DNA from: Methanomicrobiales archaeon HGW-Methanomicrobiales-3
Lineage (GTDB): Archaea > Halobacteriota > Methanomicrobia > Methanomicrobiales > Methanospirillaceae
Length of the DNA stretch: 64,000 bases
Assembly: GCA_002839605.1 (NCBI GenBank)
Contig: PGYK01000005.1
Coordinates: 186,001 to 250,000 of the forward strand
Direction: 5' to 3'
In this document: positions 13,474 through 23,997 of the stretch, piece after piece
How the letters are laid out: each line of letters opens with the position of its first letter
How positions within the stretch are numbered: the stretch's first letter is position 1
Program-made: the position numbers and the translations under genes
The notes under the pieces: model-generated
The model's input: the letters and a program-made list of their open reading frames with translations, nothing else
What the model was told of the DNA's origin: nothing
Database searches by the model: none

Positions 13474-14688
13474 TCAGTCCGGCAGCCGGCTGTTTTTTTC
13501 AAAACCCGGCACATCCACGTAACAGAACGGGTCTTCAGAAAAGAAATCCCCGCCCGCGGCATGTGCCCGTACCCGGCACCCGCCACCGCAGAGTTCCCGG
13601 TAGCAGCACGCCCCGCACCGGCCCGAGAACGCGGCATCCTTTTTGCGGAACAGGGCAAGCGCAGGGTTATCCGCACCGGCCCAGAGATCGCTGAACGGAC
13701 GGGTCAGGACATTCCCCACACAAAATTCCGGCGACCGTGCGAACTGGCAGGGCCAGACATTTCCCCAAGCATCGATGTTCGCCACCCGGGTTGCGGCGCT
13801 GCACCCGCCCTTTAATGATGCGAGCAGTTCGCGGGCATCGGGAAGATCCACGGATCGATCCTTCTCCATGGATGCCAGCAGGTGGACACAGTCCTGCGGG
13901 GCATCGACGGTCAAAAACTCCATTGCGGAAGGATCAATCTCCTGTGCTTTCCGGTACAGGAGGGATAAGGCGTGAACAACCTCATTGTGATCCAGCTGGA
14001 GCCGTGCATACGATTCACATCCCCGTCCCGACGGCACGAGCCAGTACAGGCAGAACCGCGATGCACCAATCCGGAGGGAGAGGTCGATGAGCGCTTCCAG
14101 CTCGGCGTAGTTCTCCGTTGTCAGCGTAACCCGTGCCCCGCACCGGAGCCCGGCGTCCCTGCATGCGGCAAATGCTGCCACGGTCCGATCAAATGCTCCG
14201 GCATGGTTCCGGAACCGGTCGTGGGTTGCAGCGGTTGCACCGTCAAGCGAGAGCCCGGCATATTCGATGCCGGATTCTTTGATCCTCCGCGCAATCTCCG
14301 GCGTGATGAGCGTGCCGTTGGTGCTCAGGGCCATCTTCAGGCCACGACCCCGTGCATGGCGTGCAAGGTCAAACAGATCCTCCCGCAGGAGCGGTTCGCC
14401 GCCCGTGAAGAGGATGAGCGGGACGCCCATGTCCGCGAGGTCATCGATGACAGAGAACGCTTCCGTTGTTGAGAGTTCTCCTTCCGTTGTCCGCCCGGGC
14501 CCGGAGCTGCTGTAACAGTGGGTGCAGGAAAGATTGCACCGGTCGGTCACATTCCAGAAGATGACCGGCCGGTACATGCCAGTGAATGCGAGAACGGAAC
14601 CGGGTTGATCGGCCTGGGGCTTATGCCGGTGGTGCATCACGCTGCTGACCGTTCCCCTGCCGTGCAGGCACTGCGTGATCCGGTTCAT
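13474..14688 (-). CDS. ahbC: Fe-coproporphyrin III synthase, radical SAM (AhbC)
   Basis: A 404-residue radical SAM enzyme. The SAM-cluster motif C51-x3-C55-x2-C58 lies in DRCNLSCTHCYS, GGEP and the S-T-N-G-T strand follow, and a C-terminal SPASM-like region has C-x2-C-C-x4-C-G-G-G-C and D-P-F-C-Y. It resembles AhbC more than AhbD through WNVTDRCNL, LTVDAPQD and GRCGACCYRELC. AhbC removes two acetate side chains from 12,18-didecarboxysiroheme to give Fe-coproporphyrin III. ATG 14688 forms an ATGA overlap with ahbB. Last gene of the aquaporin-ahbD-A-B-C run. Confidence 0.85.
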   Translation of the reverse strand: MNRITQCLHGRGTVSSVMHHRHKPQADQPGSVLAFTGMYRPVIFWNVTDRCNLSCTHCYSSSGPGRTTEGELSTTEAFSVIDDLADMGVPLILFTGGEPLLREDLFDLARHARGRGLKMALSTNGTLITPEIARRIKESGIEYAGLSLDGATAATHDRFRNHAGAFDRTVAAFAACRDAGLRCGARVTLTTENYAELEALIDLSLRIGASRFCLYWLVPSGRGCESYARLQLDHNEVVHALSLLYRKAQEIDPSAMEFLTVDAPQDCVHLLASMEKDRSVDLPDARELLASLKGGCSAATRVANIDAWGNVWPCQFARSPEFCVGNVLTRPFSDLWAGADNPALALFRKKDAAFSGRCGACCYRELCGGGCRVRAHAAGGDFFSEDPFCYVDVPGFEKNSRLPD

Positions 14689-15173
14689 TCGCACCCGCCC
14701 CCGTTCTCCCCCATCCGCACGTTCGGGACACGCTTGAACTCGCGGGTGCTGAAGAGGACAACATAGTCGTGGCAGTGGATCGACCGGGCGATTTTGTCCA
14801 CCTCCCCCTCAACAGATTCCCTGCTGTACCCGTGGTGCACAGTATAATGGGTGTACTCCCACCGGCCCGGCACCGGCTCGCGTTCATAACAATGGGTCAC
14901 GGAGGGAAACGCAGCCAGCAGTGCCCCCGTATCGCCATGACCGGTACCCACCGGTTTCCATGCAACAAGGGCGTTTGCAACAACCCCCACCTTCCGCTGG
15001 TCGATACGGGCGCGGAACTTCCGGATAATGCCGGCTTCCTTAAGCTTCCGGATACGCTGGAGAACCTCATCTTCCAGAAGATCAAGCCGTTTTCCGATCT
15101 CCATAAACGGGGCCGGAACGAGCGGCAGGCCGCGTTCAAGTTCCCGGAGGAGGAGGATGTCAGTCGGGTCCAT
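14685..15173 (-). CDS. ahbB: siroheme decarboxylase subunit B (AhbB, Lrp/AsnC-like)
   Basis: A 162-residue protein with an N-terminal winged helix (about 3-60) and an AsnC-like alpha/beta domain, the fold of siroheme decarboxylase. Typical features are the E-P-V-P-G-R-W-E-Y-T-H-Y-T-V segment and the C-terminal FSTREFKRV. With AhbA it converts siroheme to 12,18-didecarboxysiroheme. Two tandem ATGs exist at 15176 and 15173; the second is better spaced from GGAG. It overlaps ahbA by 14 bases. A pure transcription factor is less likely given the paired paralogue and the two adjacent radical SAM genes. Confidence 0.85.
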   Translation of the reverse strand: MDPTDILLLRELERGLPLVPAPFMEIGKRLDLLEDEVLQRIRKLKEAGIIRKFRARIDQRKVGVVANALVAWKPVGTGHGDTGALLAAFPSVTHCYEREPVPGRWEYTHYTVHHGYSRESVEGEVDKIARSIHCHDYVVLFSTREFKRVPNVRMGENGGGCE

Positions 15174-15672
15174 CATACCGCTCCGAGGGATGTACTGGCA
15201 AAAAAGCGAACCGCACATCGATCTTGATCTTCTTTCTGGTTGGCAGGTTGAGAGCGTCCGTTGCCCTGATCCCGGCCCGGTGCAGGATATCATCCAGGAT
15301 CTTCCGGAGGCCCTCCGGGTCCGGGGCGGCAATCGTGAACCAGAGATTGTATTCATGGTCCCGCCGGAAATTGTGAGAAACCGACGGGTACGTGCTGATG
15401 ATTCCGGCAACCTCCTCGATCCGGTCCTCTCCGACGCGGAGGGCGACGAGCGTTGCTGCATGCAGGCCGAGAGGCCGGGATTCGAGCACCGGGGATATAC
15501 CCCGGATAATGCCGGCAGCGGTGAGGCGATTCAGCCGCACGATAGCCTCTTCTTCGGGTATTCCCAGACGGTCCGCGATCCCCTGCCATGGTCGCGACGT
15601 TACCGGCAGGTCATCCTGCAGTGCATCGAGCAGGGCAAGGTCAATATCATCCGTAGGTGGCAACGGGTTCAT
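15160..15672 (-). CDS. ahbA: siroheme decarboxylase subunit A (AhbA, Lrp/AsnC-like)
   Basis: A 170-residue paralogue of ahbB: winged helix (about 8-70), then the AsnC-like domain with S-H-N-F-R-R-D-H-E-Y-N-L-W-F-T, a family hallmark whose histidine is implicated in decarboxylation, and LPTRKKIKIDVRFAF near the end. It forms the siroheme decarboxylase heterodimer with AhbB. The ATG at 15672 overlaps the stop of ahbD (15669), so the genes are probably translationally coupled. Confidence 0.87.
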   Translation of the reverse strand: MNPLPPTDDIDLALLDALQDDLPVTSRPWQGIADRLGIPEEEAIVRLNRLTAAGIIRGISPVLESRPLGLHAATLVALRVGEDRIEEVAGIISTYPSVSHNFRRDHEYNLWFTIAAPDPEGLRKILDDILHRAGIRATDALNLPTRKKIKIDVRFAFLPVHPSERYDGPD

Positions 15673-16805
15673 AAAATCACCTTCCCGGGATCGTACGGGC
15701 ACCACGGGTCTTCCCCGCAGATCTCCCCGGCCAGTTCATCGGGGGCGGCAAGACCATCGCACCAGAGCGGGGAGGCCGCATCCTCCGGGCGATATGCCCG
15801 TGCCCGGCACCCGCCGCAGCTCTCCTTCCAGGTGCACCGGCCGCACTTCCCCGTGAGCCGGGCCGGGTCGCGGAGCGCGGCAAAGAGTAAGGAGTTATTC
15901 CAGATCTCGCCAAACGACGTTGTCCGGACATTGCCGGCCCGGACCGGCAGGTACGGGCAGGGGGTGACATCCCCATTCGCATAGATCCGGCAGTAGGTTA
16001 TGCCGGCAAGGCAGCCCCGGCCCCATGCAGGATTTTTTATCCCGAGTTCATCTGCAATCCGGCGAAACTGCGGCGCACAGGTGGGGCGGATACTGAGGCC
16101 AGAATCCGGGTACCGGATCAGGATCTGTCGGATCAGGTCCTCGTATTCCTCCATGCTGCGGGGTTCGATCTGCCGTGCCCGGCCCGTGGGAATGGGAAAG
16201 AAGAGCTGAAAGTCGCGGACACCACGCGAAGTTCCAAGGCCGATAACGCCTTCGACTTCGCCAATGGCAGAACGCATCACCGACATGTTGATCTGGACAT
16301 TCATTCCTGCCTCGCGGCAGTACCCGATGGCAGCAACCGCCCGCTCCCAGACCCCGTCAATGCCACGGAACGAGTCATGAACGGTCGGATCTTCAGAATC
16401 AATACTGATGGCAACCGCCCGGATACCCGCATCGCGGAGTCTTCCGGCAGTGTCAAAGTCGAGGAGATACCCACTCGTACCCATGACCATCCGGAGTCCC
16501 TGCTCTGTGCCATACCGGGCAATCTCAAAAACATCCCTGCGGAGAAGCGGTTCGCCCCCGCTCAGCACCACGATCGGTGTCCCGGTTGCACGGATCTGAT
16601 CGATAACCCCGAACGCTTCCTCCGTTGAGAGCACGCCGGCTGCTTCCTTCCCTGCGTCAACGTAGCAGTGCGAACAGTGCAGCGGGCACTTCAGGGTGAT
16701 GTTCCACGAGATGATCCGGGGCGGTTGAGGGAGTGTATCTGCCGGCAATTGGTGTATCTCACCACTCTCTCTATGAACCGATGATAAAAAAACCATCTGG
16801 TCCAT
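15669..16805 (-). CDS. ahbD: heme synthase, radical SAM (AhbD)
   Basis: A 378-residue radical SAM enzyme predicted to convert Fe-coproporphyrin III to heme by two oxidative decarboxylations. C40-x3-C44-x2-C47 in LKCPLHCSHCY binds the SAM cluster; GGEP and the conserved PTGRAR segment follow. The C-terminal auxiliary-cluster region contains C-L-A-G-I-T-Y-C, C-P-Y-L-P-V, GKCGRCTWKESCGGCRARAY and P-W-C-P-Y-D-P, typical of AhbD. The start is uncertain: ATG 16805 or 16796. A weak TATA-like stretch lies around 16834-16841 on this strand, and an aquaporin gene is 62 bases upstream. Confidence 0.85.
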   Translation of the reverse strand: MDQMVFLSSVHRESGEIHQLPADTLPQPPRIISWNITLKCPLHCSHCYVDAGKEAAGVLSTEEAFGVIDQIRATGTPIVVLSGGEPLLRRDVFEIARYGTEQGLRMVMGTSGYLLDFDTAGRLRDAGIRAVAISIDSEDPTVHDSFRGIDGVWERAVAAIGYCREAGMNVQINMSVMRSAIGEVEGVIGLGTSRGVRDFQLFFPIPTGRARQIEPRSMEEYEDLIRQILIRYPDSGLSIRPTCAPQFRRIADELGIKNPAWGRGCLAGITYCRIYANGDVTPCPYLPVRAGNVRTTSFGEIWNNSLLFAALRDPARLTGKCGRCTWKESCGGCRARAYRPEDAASPLWCDGLAAPDELAGEICGEDPWCPYDPGKVIL

Positions 16806-16867
16806 GCACGTGGCTGGTGAAAATTTCTGATATACGGGAAAAAAAGAGGCTGTCAGGATCCGGCTGT

Positions 16868-17566
16868 TCACGCCGGAACCGCGCCATCTTCAAACAGGTA
16901 TTTCCAGACAAGGGCAGCAATCACCGCACCGATGATCGGGGCGATGATGAACATCCAGAGCTGGGCGAGCGCCGTGCCCCCGACAATAAGAGCGGGGCCG
17001 AGGCTCCTTGCGGGATTGACCGAGGTGCCGGTGATCATGATGCCCACAATATGGATGAGCGTGAGCGAAAGGCCGATCGCGATGCCGGCAAACCCGGGAG
17101 GGGCCGCTTTGCTGGTAGCACCGAAGATGACGATCAGGAAGACGAAGGTGAGCACAATCTCGGCAATAAAACCAGCCATCATCGAGTACCCGCCGGGAGA
17201 TGCTGCCCCATACCCGTTCTGGCCAAGACCGTCAATGGCGATGCTGTAGGCCGGAACACCCGACGCGACAACGAGAAGGAGCGCTGCGGCAATGACGGCG
17301 CCGATACACTGGACAATGATGTAGATCACGGCATCCTTTGAGGGGATCTTGCCGTTCACGAGCATCGCAATGGTGATGGCCGGGTTGATATGGCAGCCCG
17401 AGATTGGACCGATGGCATAGACCATCACAAGAACGGCAAGACCGAATGCGAACGCAATACCAAGGACGCCAAGGGACTTTCCTGCAATGACCGCTGCTCC
17501 GCAGCCAAAGAAGACAAGGACGAACGTCCCGATGAGTTCTGCAAGATATTTCTGAGTGTCACTCAT
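16868..17566 (-). CDS. aquaporin, AqpZ-type
   Basis: A 232-residue six-helix channel. Both NPA motifs are present: N61-P-A in GCHINPA and N184-P-A in TSVNPARS. Residues matching the aromatic/arginine filter read Phe41, His172, Thr181 and Arg187, the pattern of water-selective AqpZ rather than the archaeal AqpM pattern. Some aquaporins also pass hydrogen peroxide, but the sequence cannot show that here. The ATG at 17566 has GAAGGT upstream. It precedes ahbD on the same strand and may be co-transcribed with the heme genes. Confidence 0.9.
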   Translation of the reverse strand: MSDTQKYLAELIGTFVLVFFGCGAAVIAGKSLGVLGIAFAFGLAVLVMVYAIGPISGCHINPAITIAMLVNGKIPSKDAVIYIIVQCIGAVIAAALLLVVASGVPAYSIAIDGLGQNGYGAASPGGYSMMAGFIAEIVLTFVFLIVIFGATSKAAPPGFAGIAIGLSLTLIHIVGIMITGTSVNPARSLGPALIVGGTALAQLWMFIIAPIIGAVIAALVWKYLFEDGAVPA

Positions 17567-17696
17567 AGCATGGACCTTCAAAAAACGATTGCCCGGCAAC
17601 CGTTGACTGGTATTTCTGCCGTTGCATGTGATAGGTGTATCGGTCATTCATGGGCACCAGGACCCCGCTGATTTTTCTATCCCATCCGCCAACCAT

Positions 17697-18344
17697 ATGA
17701 TTGAAAAGAACAAAAGAGTGCCACGCATGGAGGTCCACGTGTCCGAAAGTTATGGGTATTCAAAGGAGGATATCCGGCAAATTGCAGGCCGGCTTCGTAT
17801 GGCCCGGACCAGGGGCGAACTCCTCGGGCTTCTCACCTGCGAAGTTCGCCATTACACCATCTTTGATCTCCAGATCATCGGCGGCCGGCTCAACAGCGAG
17901 ATCGAACTACTTCCCTCCCCCTACCGCGAGGCGGTCCGGCCTTACTTCCGGGGCCAGCTCTTCGACCGGCACCACCAGTTGCTTTCACTGGGACGAACAG
18001 GGATTTCGGTCCACCAATTGGATCAGCCCTTCCGGGATCCGGAACTGGTGGAGAAGTACTGGGAGATGGTGCCGGAGGGCTGCTTTGTGTGGGACGACGA
18101 AAGCGAGCGCAACCCGTACTTCAGGAACCCGAAGAACCGGCTCTTCTATTACCTGATCGCAGCATTTACCATGTTCGTGCTCGATGAACCGGGGCACCCG
18201 GTCGGCATGCCGTTCCCCGGCGGATTTGCCGTGGAGAAGCGGGGCAGTGACTATTACTGCCTGATCCGGGACAAGGAGAAGGACGTCTTTTACTCGATCT
18301 GTAACTTCTGCCCGGCAAAGCAGACCGAAGAGCCACACCGGTAA
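17697..18344 (+). CDS. UPF0305/DUF2115 family protein
   Basis: A 215-residue soluble protein that looks like the archaeal UPF0305 (DUF2115) family, known mainly from methanogens and of unknown function. The C-terminus contains ICNFCPAK, a conserved paired-cysteine end, after a beta-rich segment with FPGGFAVEKRG. The ATG at 17697 lies about 25 bases after a TATA-like ATTTTTCTATC, suggesting a nearly leaderless transcript; ATG 17730 is an alternative. It is divergent from the aquaporin gene, and the 130 bases between them hold both promoters. Confidence 0.65.
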   Translation: MIEKNKRVPRMEVHVSESYGYSKEDIRQIAGRLRMARTRGELLGLLTCEVRHYTIFDLQIIGGRLNSEIELLPSPYREAVRPYFRGQLFDRHHQLLSLGRTGISVHQLDQPFRDPELVEKYWEMVPEGCFVWDDESERNPYFRNPKNRLFYYLIAAFTMFVLDEPGHPVGMPFPGGFAVEKRGSDYYCLIRDKEKDVFYSICNFCPAKQTEEPHR

Positions 18345-20888
<2,544 letters not shown>

Positions 20889-20908
20889 ATAAGGGTGACA
20901 AAGATGAG

Positions 20909-20939
20909 GGGGAGATATATCCCCGTCAACTTTTTTTTT
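20909..20939 (+). terminator. hairpin and oligo-T after katG
   Basis: GGGGA-GATATA-TCCCC (20909-20924) is followed after six bases by nine thymines (20931-20939). This fits a factor-independent or T-tract archaeal terminator for katG. Confidence 0.6.
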
Positions 20940-21138
20940 AGATGGGGCAGGAACAGGGGGGATTAGCCGGTTTTTCGGCCATTACCTGCGGGAGCGGGGC
21001 AGCTGATTGCCCGGCCTTTGCCCGAACTCCCGCGAATAGCAACGATATAGCGGATGCTGTCGGGGTACTAATGGATACGAAACGGGGACGGGTGGTTCCC
21101 GCCCGCTCTCTTTTCTCTCCTAAAAATGAGGAAGCAGA

Positions 21139-21402
21139 TCAGTCCAGCGGAATAGTCTCAAGCTGGGATACCAGCTCCCAGATCCGGGTCCGGGCATGGA
21201 TGGGCATGTTGGGATCGTTTGATATCTCGTCGATCTTGGAGATGGCTTCCGCGGCCCGGAGCCCCATTGCCTTGGAATTGTTCGTGAGCAGCGTTTTGGT
21301 CTCGTCAGCTACGCGCCGGATATTTCGGGGTATTGAACCGTCTTCCTGGATGTGCTGCAGCATCAGGATACAGTTTTCCATAGTTTTTTCAGGGCTGGGC
21401 AT
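21139..21402 (-). CDS. UPF0147 family protein
   Basis: An 87-residue helical protein of the archaeal UPF0147 family, function unknown. Recognisable features are ILMLQHIQEDGSIPRNIRR and the NDPNMPIHARTRIWELVSQLE segment. The start is ATG 21402, preceded by GGTGG; the longer upstream frame would cross the promoter. It is divergent from the p27 zinc-ribbon gene. Confidence 0.9.
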   Translation of the reverse strand: MPSPEKTMENCILMLQHIQEDGSIPRNIRRVADETKTLLTNNSKAMGLRAAEAISKIDEISNDPNMPIHARTRIWELVSQLETIPLD

Positions 21403-21444
21403 GATATTACCACCTGTGTACCTGTAGTTAATATGCCGGACGGA

Positions 21445-21454
21445 CATATATAGG
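21445..21454 (-). promoter_or_regulatory. TATA box for the UPF0147 gene
   Basis: On the minus strand this reads CCTATATATG, 43-52 bases before the UPF0147 ATG. It lies in the shared intergenic region with the divergent zinc-ribbon gene. Confidence 0.5.
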
Positions 21455-21485
21455 TTGAATATCAGAGTCGACGGTGATTTACGAT

Positions 21486-21914
21486 ATGACTTCACGAAAG
21501 GAAGAGGAGATTATGGCTGAATACCTCTTAAAAGGAGGGAAGATGCTTGAAAAGTCCTGCAAGACCTGCGGCTGCCCGCTCTTTGAGGTGAAGGGCAAGA
21601 CCCTCTGCGTGGTCTGTGCCGAGAACGCGATTGCAGAGAAAACCGCCGCGCCCGCAGCAACCACTGCCGCGATGCAGCAGACCGCTCACCATGACCATGT
21701 TCACGGGCATGGAGAGACGTGCACCTGCGGAGTGGATCATGACGAGGAATCGTGCTCCTGCGATGAAGACGGGGGCCTCACCGAGGAACTCGCGTTCACG
21801 ATCCATTCCTTATGCCTCCGCATCCAGAACGAGAAGGACCCCAATCACGTCCTCACGCTTATGGAAGCGGTGAAGGAAGGGACCGACGCACTTGAGACGC
21901 TGTGCAAGCTTTGA
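21486..21914 (+). CDS. autoantigen p27/SSSCA1-type zinc-ribbon protein
   Basis: A 142-residue protein of the Sjogren syndrome/scleroderma autoantigen 1 family. The N-terminal LLKGGKMLEKSC leads into a zinc ribbon with C-K-T-C and C-V-V-C pairs. A histidine/cysteine-rich insert (HHDHVHGHGETCTCG, then SCSCDED) is unusual and may bind extra metal. A helical C-terminal region ends the protein. Function is unknown in archaea. The ATG at 21486 follows GGTGA at a suitable distance. Confidence 0.8.
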   Translation: MTSRKEEEIMAEYLLKGGKMLEKSCKTCGCPLFEVKGKTLCVVCAENAIAEKTAAPAATTAAMQQTAHHDHVHGHGETCTCGVDHDEESCSCDEDGGLTEELAFTIHSLCLRIQNEKDPNHVLTLMEAVKEGTDALETLCKL

Positions 21915-21987
21915 ATGGGATCTCTTTTTTTTATCTGGTGAAAACAGATTATCCGTTTATTTCCCGGGTCCCCTGATCAGAAATTAT

Positions 21988-22057
21988 GAGGGTGACCCCC
22001 TCTCTCCCCCAAAGGGGGAGGCAGCCCAAGGGGCGATCCCCTTGACCCCCGCAGGGA
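21988..22057 (+). repeat. GC-rich dispersed repeat, family A copy 1
   Basis: GAGGGTGACCCCCTC followed by two short hairpins: CCCCC-AAA-GGGGG near 22006-22018 and AAGGGG-CGAT-CCCCTT at 22028-22043. Similar sequence in the same order occurs at 27620-27685 and 63094-63163. Confidence 0.7.
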
Positions 22058-22144
22058 ATAATTCCTTCTTTTACCAGCAATGAGTTTTTCAAATCCGGCC
22101 TTCCGACCTGCAAGCATTTAACCGATTATCAGCGACCCTGATCC

Positions 22145-22993
22145 ATGCATCCGGGCAACCATGTCCACATCATCAGCGCGGGGGAGAAGATCCACACGGC
22201 ATTTCCGGCAATGCTCCGAAAGCTTCCGGGCATCAGCCGCACGTATGTTATTGCCGATGGGGAGACCTACGGCACCTCGTCCAATCCCGTGGTCGAGAAA
22301 GAGCGGGCTGCAACCCGTCACGCGGTCGAAGCGGTAAAAGACCTCTCATCATCCCTCTCCATCCCGTTCGCGCGCGAGACCGTCTTTACCCCGGTCTTTT
22401 CGTCCGCCCGCAGCGTGCTCACCAAAATACGGCGCGAGAACAGAAAGGCCCGGTTCACCCTCGACCTTTCGGGCGGGCCAAAGGAGATGTGCATGGCCCT
22501 CTTCTCCCTTGCGCCATGGCTTGGCGGCGAGGTCTGGACCTCGTTTGACGGGAAGATCCCGCAGCGGGTGCCGGTGCCGGACCGGGACATCCGGGCAATG
22601 ATGGCAAACGTGAACTACCAGACGATCCTTGCCGTGCTCTTGCGGAACCGCCCGGTGCCGCTGAACACTCCGGATCTCCCGTTCGTTGCGAGGCAGTATC
22701 TGTTCAGCCAGGTCTGGCCGTACTATATCCGGTCGAGGGAACGAAAACCGGAGCCGGGTAAGCCGGTGCCCCTGTATAAACGGGGGAGGAAACCGGCGAA
22801 TAATCTGTCGCAGCAGACATTTTCAACATTCATGGCACAGCTCCGCAATGCCGGGCTCATTGAAGAGGGACAGGATTCCGGGAACCGGAAAGAGAAGATG
22901 TACCGGATATCCAGCGAGGGGGAGACAGCATTCAGGTTCTTTGCGGGGCCGGCTGCGAACTCGATTATCAACCAGATGCTTGAAGTGGTGTAA
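22145..22993 (+). CDS. CARF-like sensor domain with C-terminal winged helix
   Basis: A 282-residue predicted regulator. The N-terminal Rossmann-like domain begins HVHIISAGEKIHTAF and contains F-T-L-D-L-S-G-G-P-K-E-M (104-115), the glycine/lysine signature of CARF domains that bind cyclic oligonucleotides or similar ligands. The C-terminal region (about 195-282) looks like a winged helix-turn-helix. Such proteins usually accompany CRISPR-Cas or other defence genes, but no cas gene is in this window. A TATA-like GCATTTAACC (22114-22123) implies a near-leaderless mRNA. The ligand and targets are unknown. Confidence 0.6.
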   Translation: MHPGNHVHIISAGEKIHTAFPAMLRKLPGISRTYVIADGETYGTSSNPVVEKERAATRHAVEAVKDLSSSLSIPFARETVFTPVFSSARSVLTKIRRENRKARFTLDLSGGPKEMCMALFSLAPWLGGEVWTSFDGKIPQRVPVPDRDIRAMMANVNYQTILAVLLRNRPVPLNTPDLPFVARQYLFSQVWPYYIRSRERKPEPGKPVPLYKRGRKPANNLSQQTFSTFMAQLRNAGLIEEGQDSGNRKEKMYRISSEGETAFRFFAGPAANSIINQMLEVV

Positions 22994-23352
22994 TCCGGCC
23001 CATTTTTTGGGGGACCCCCCCCACCCAATCTTTTTCAATCGCGAAAAAACCGTGTCAGTAAGGTTGCCGATTATCGGATAATTATCCGACAAAACAGCGC
23101 AATATCCGACAATTTTTCCGGGCCTCCGGCGTGTGGTTGCCGGTCGATGTGGCAGGGGTCGATTGAAACTTTGCGAGCGGGGGGTGAGGGGGTGCTTGAA
23201 AATTTTTTGCTGAGGGGGTGGGGGGTAGCTGAAAACCAGATGCGCCCGATCCATTGAATTGCAACCGAACTCCACTGATCCCATAAGTTCTCCCACCATC
23301 CGGGCCATCGGGACAAATCACGATAGGAAAAAGTGAAACGGCGACCGTTCAG
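22994..23352 (+). other. intergenic region with a perfect palindrome
   Basis: A 359-base gap between two convergent genes with no credible reading frame. It holds a G/C-tract after the CARF-like gene, the 16-base perfect palindrome at 23074-23089, a repeated ATCCGACAA (23084-23092 and 23104-23112) and G-rich runs around 23180-23225. Confidence 0.5.
23074..23089. promoter_or_regulatory. 16-base perfect palindrome, candidate operator
   Basis: TCGGATAATTATCCGA is identical to its reverse complement. The half-site ATCCGACAA is repeated 20 bases further on. The size suits a dimeric winged-helix protein, possibly the adjacent CARF-like regulator, but no binding evidence exists. Confidence 0.4.
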
Positions 23353-23997
23353 TTATCCGAACGCGAGCCCGCCGAGATTTACAAGGAAGATAATAATCAC
23401 CGATGCTCCTACTGCGATAAGAGCGTTCCCAAGAGAGATCCGGTGAGTATACGAGATTGCCTGTACCCACAGAATAATGCTCCAAATAACAAGAACCGGA
23501 AAGAGCATACTCAGGAATACTGATGGGGCGACCACGATGTAGAACGGAATTGATCCGTCGTTGGGAATTGTTAATCCCATCACAACCGAGCCGATTATCA
23601 TGACAAAAAAACCGAATCCTGCCGGGAATATGCCATAGCCGACATTCTGGATTGTTGCCGGGAGAGTTCCTGACCCGGAAAGCAGGCGGGAAACTCCATA
23701 CATGACAAAAGAGGCAAGTACCCAGATCAGAACTGGATAAACAAATGAAAAGAACCCGGCCATCTCCAGAGTCCTTCCCAGGCTGTCAGTTACGGAGTAC
23801 CCGTATGATGGGGATATTAAAATGGCTGTCAGCAATGATCCCAGAAGGGTGCCGATACCCCCCAAAAGGACGATGAGCGCCGGGACAATCACTCCGGCAA
23901 ATGGCCCTTTGAAATCTGCATTCCTGCCAAAAAAAACCTCAGCATGAAAAAGTAATTCTCGTAGTGCGGCGGCGGAACCCAATAGCATCACCAACAT
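23353..23997 (-). CDS. Yip1-family membrane protein
   Basis: A 214-residue membrane protein with about five hydrophobic helices. The pattern L-L-F-H-A-E-x-F-F at the N-terminus followed by a first helix starting GPFAGVIVPALIVLL is characteristic of Yip1-domain (PF04893) proteins of archaea. Function is unknown. ATG 23997 is the natural start. The AT-rich stretch around 24056-24100 probably contains its promoter. Confidence 0.7.
   Translation of the reverse strand: MLVMLLGSAAALRELLFHAEVFFGRNADFKGPFAGVIVPALIVLLGGIGTLLGSLLTAILISPSYGYSVTDSLGRTLEMAGFFSFVYPVLIWVLASFVMYGVSRLLSGSGTLPATIQNVGYGIFPAGFGFFVMIIGSVVMGLTIPNDGSIPFYIVVAPSVFLSMLFPVLVIWSIILWVQAISYTHRISLGNALIAVGASVIIIFLVNLGGLAFG

Noticed and set aside
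20942-21427. 161-codon plus-strand frame after katG
   Set aside because: Most of it is antisense to the conserved UPF0147 gene.
23140-23175. GATTGAAAC, like the end of an archaeal CRISPR repeat, near the CARF-like gene
   Set aside because: It occurs once; there is no repeat-spacer periodicity and no cas gene nearby.
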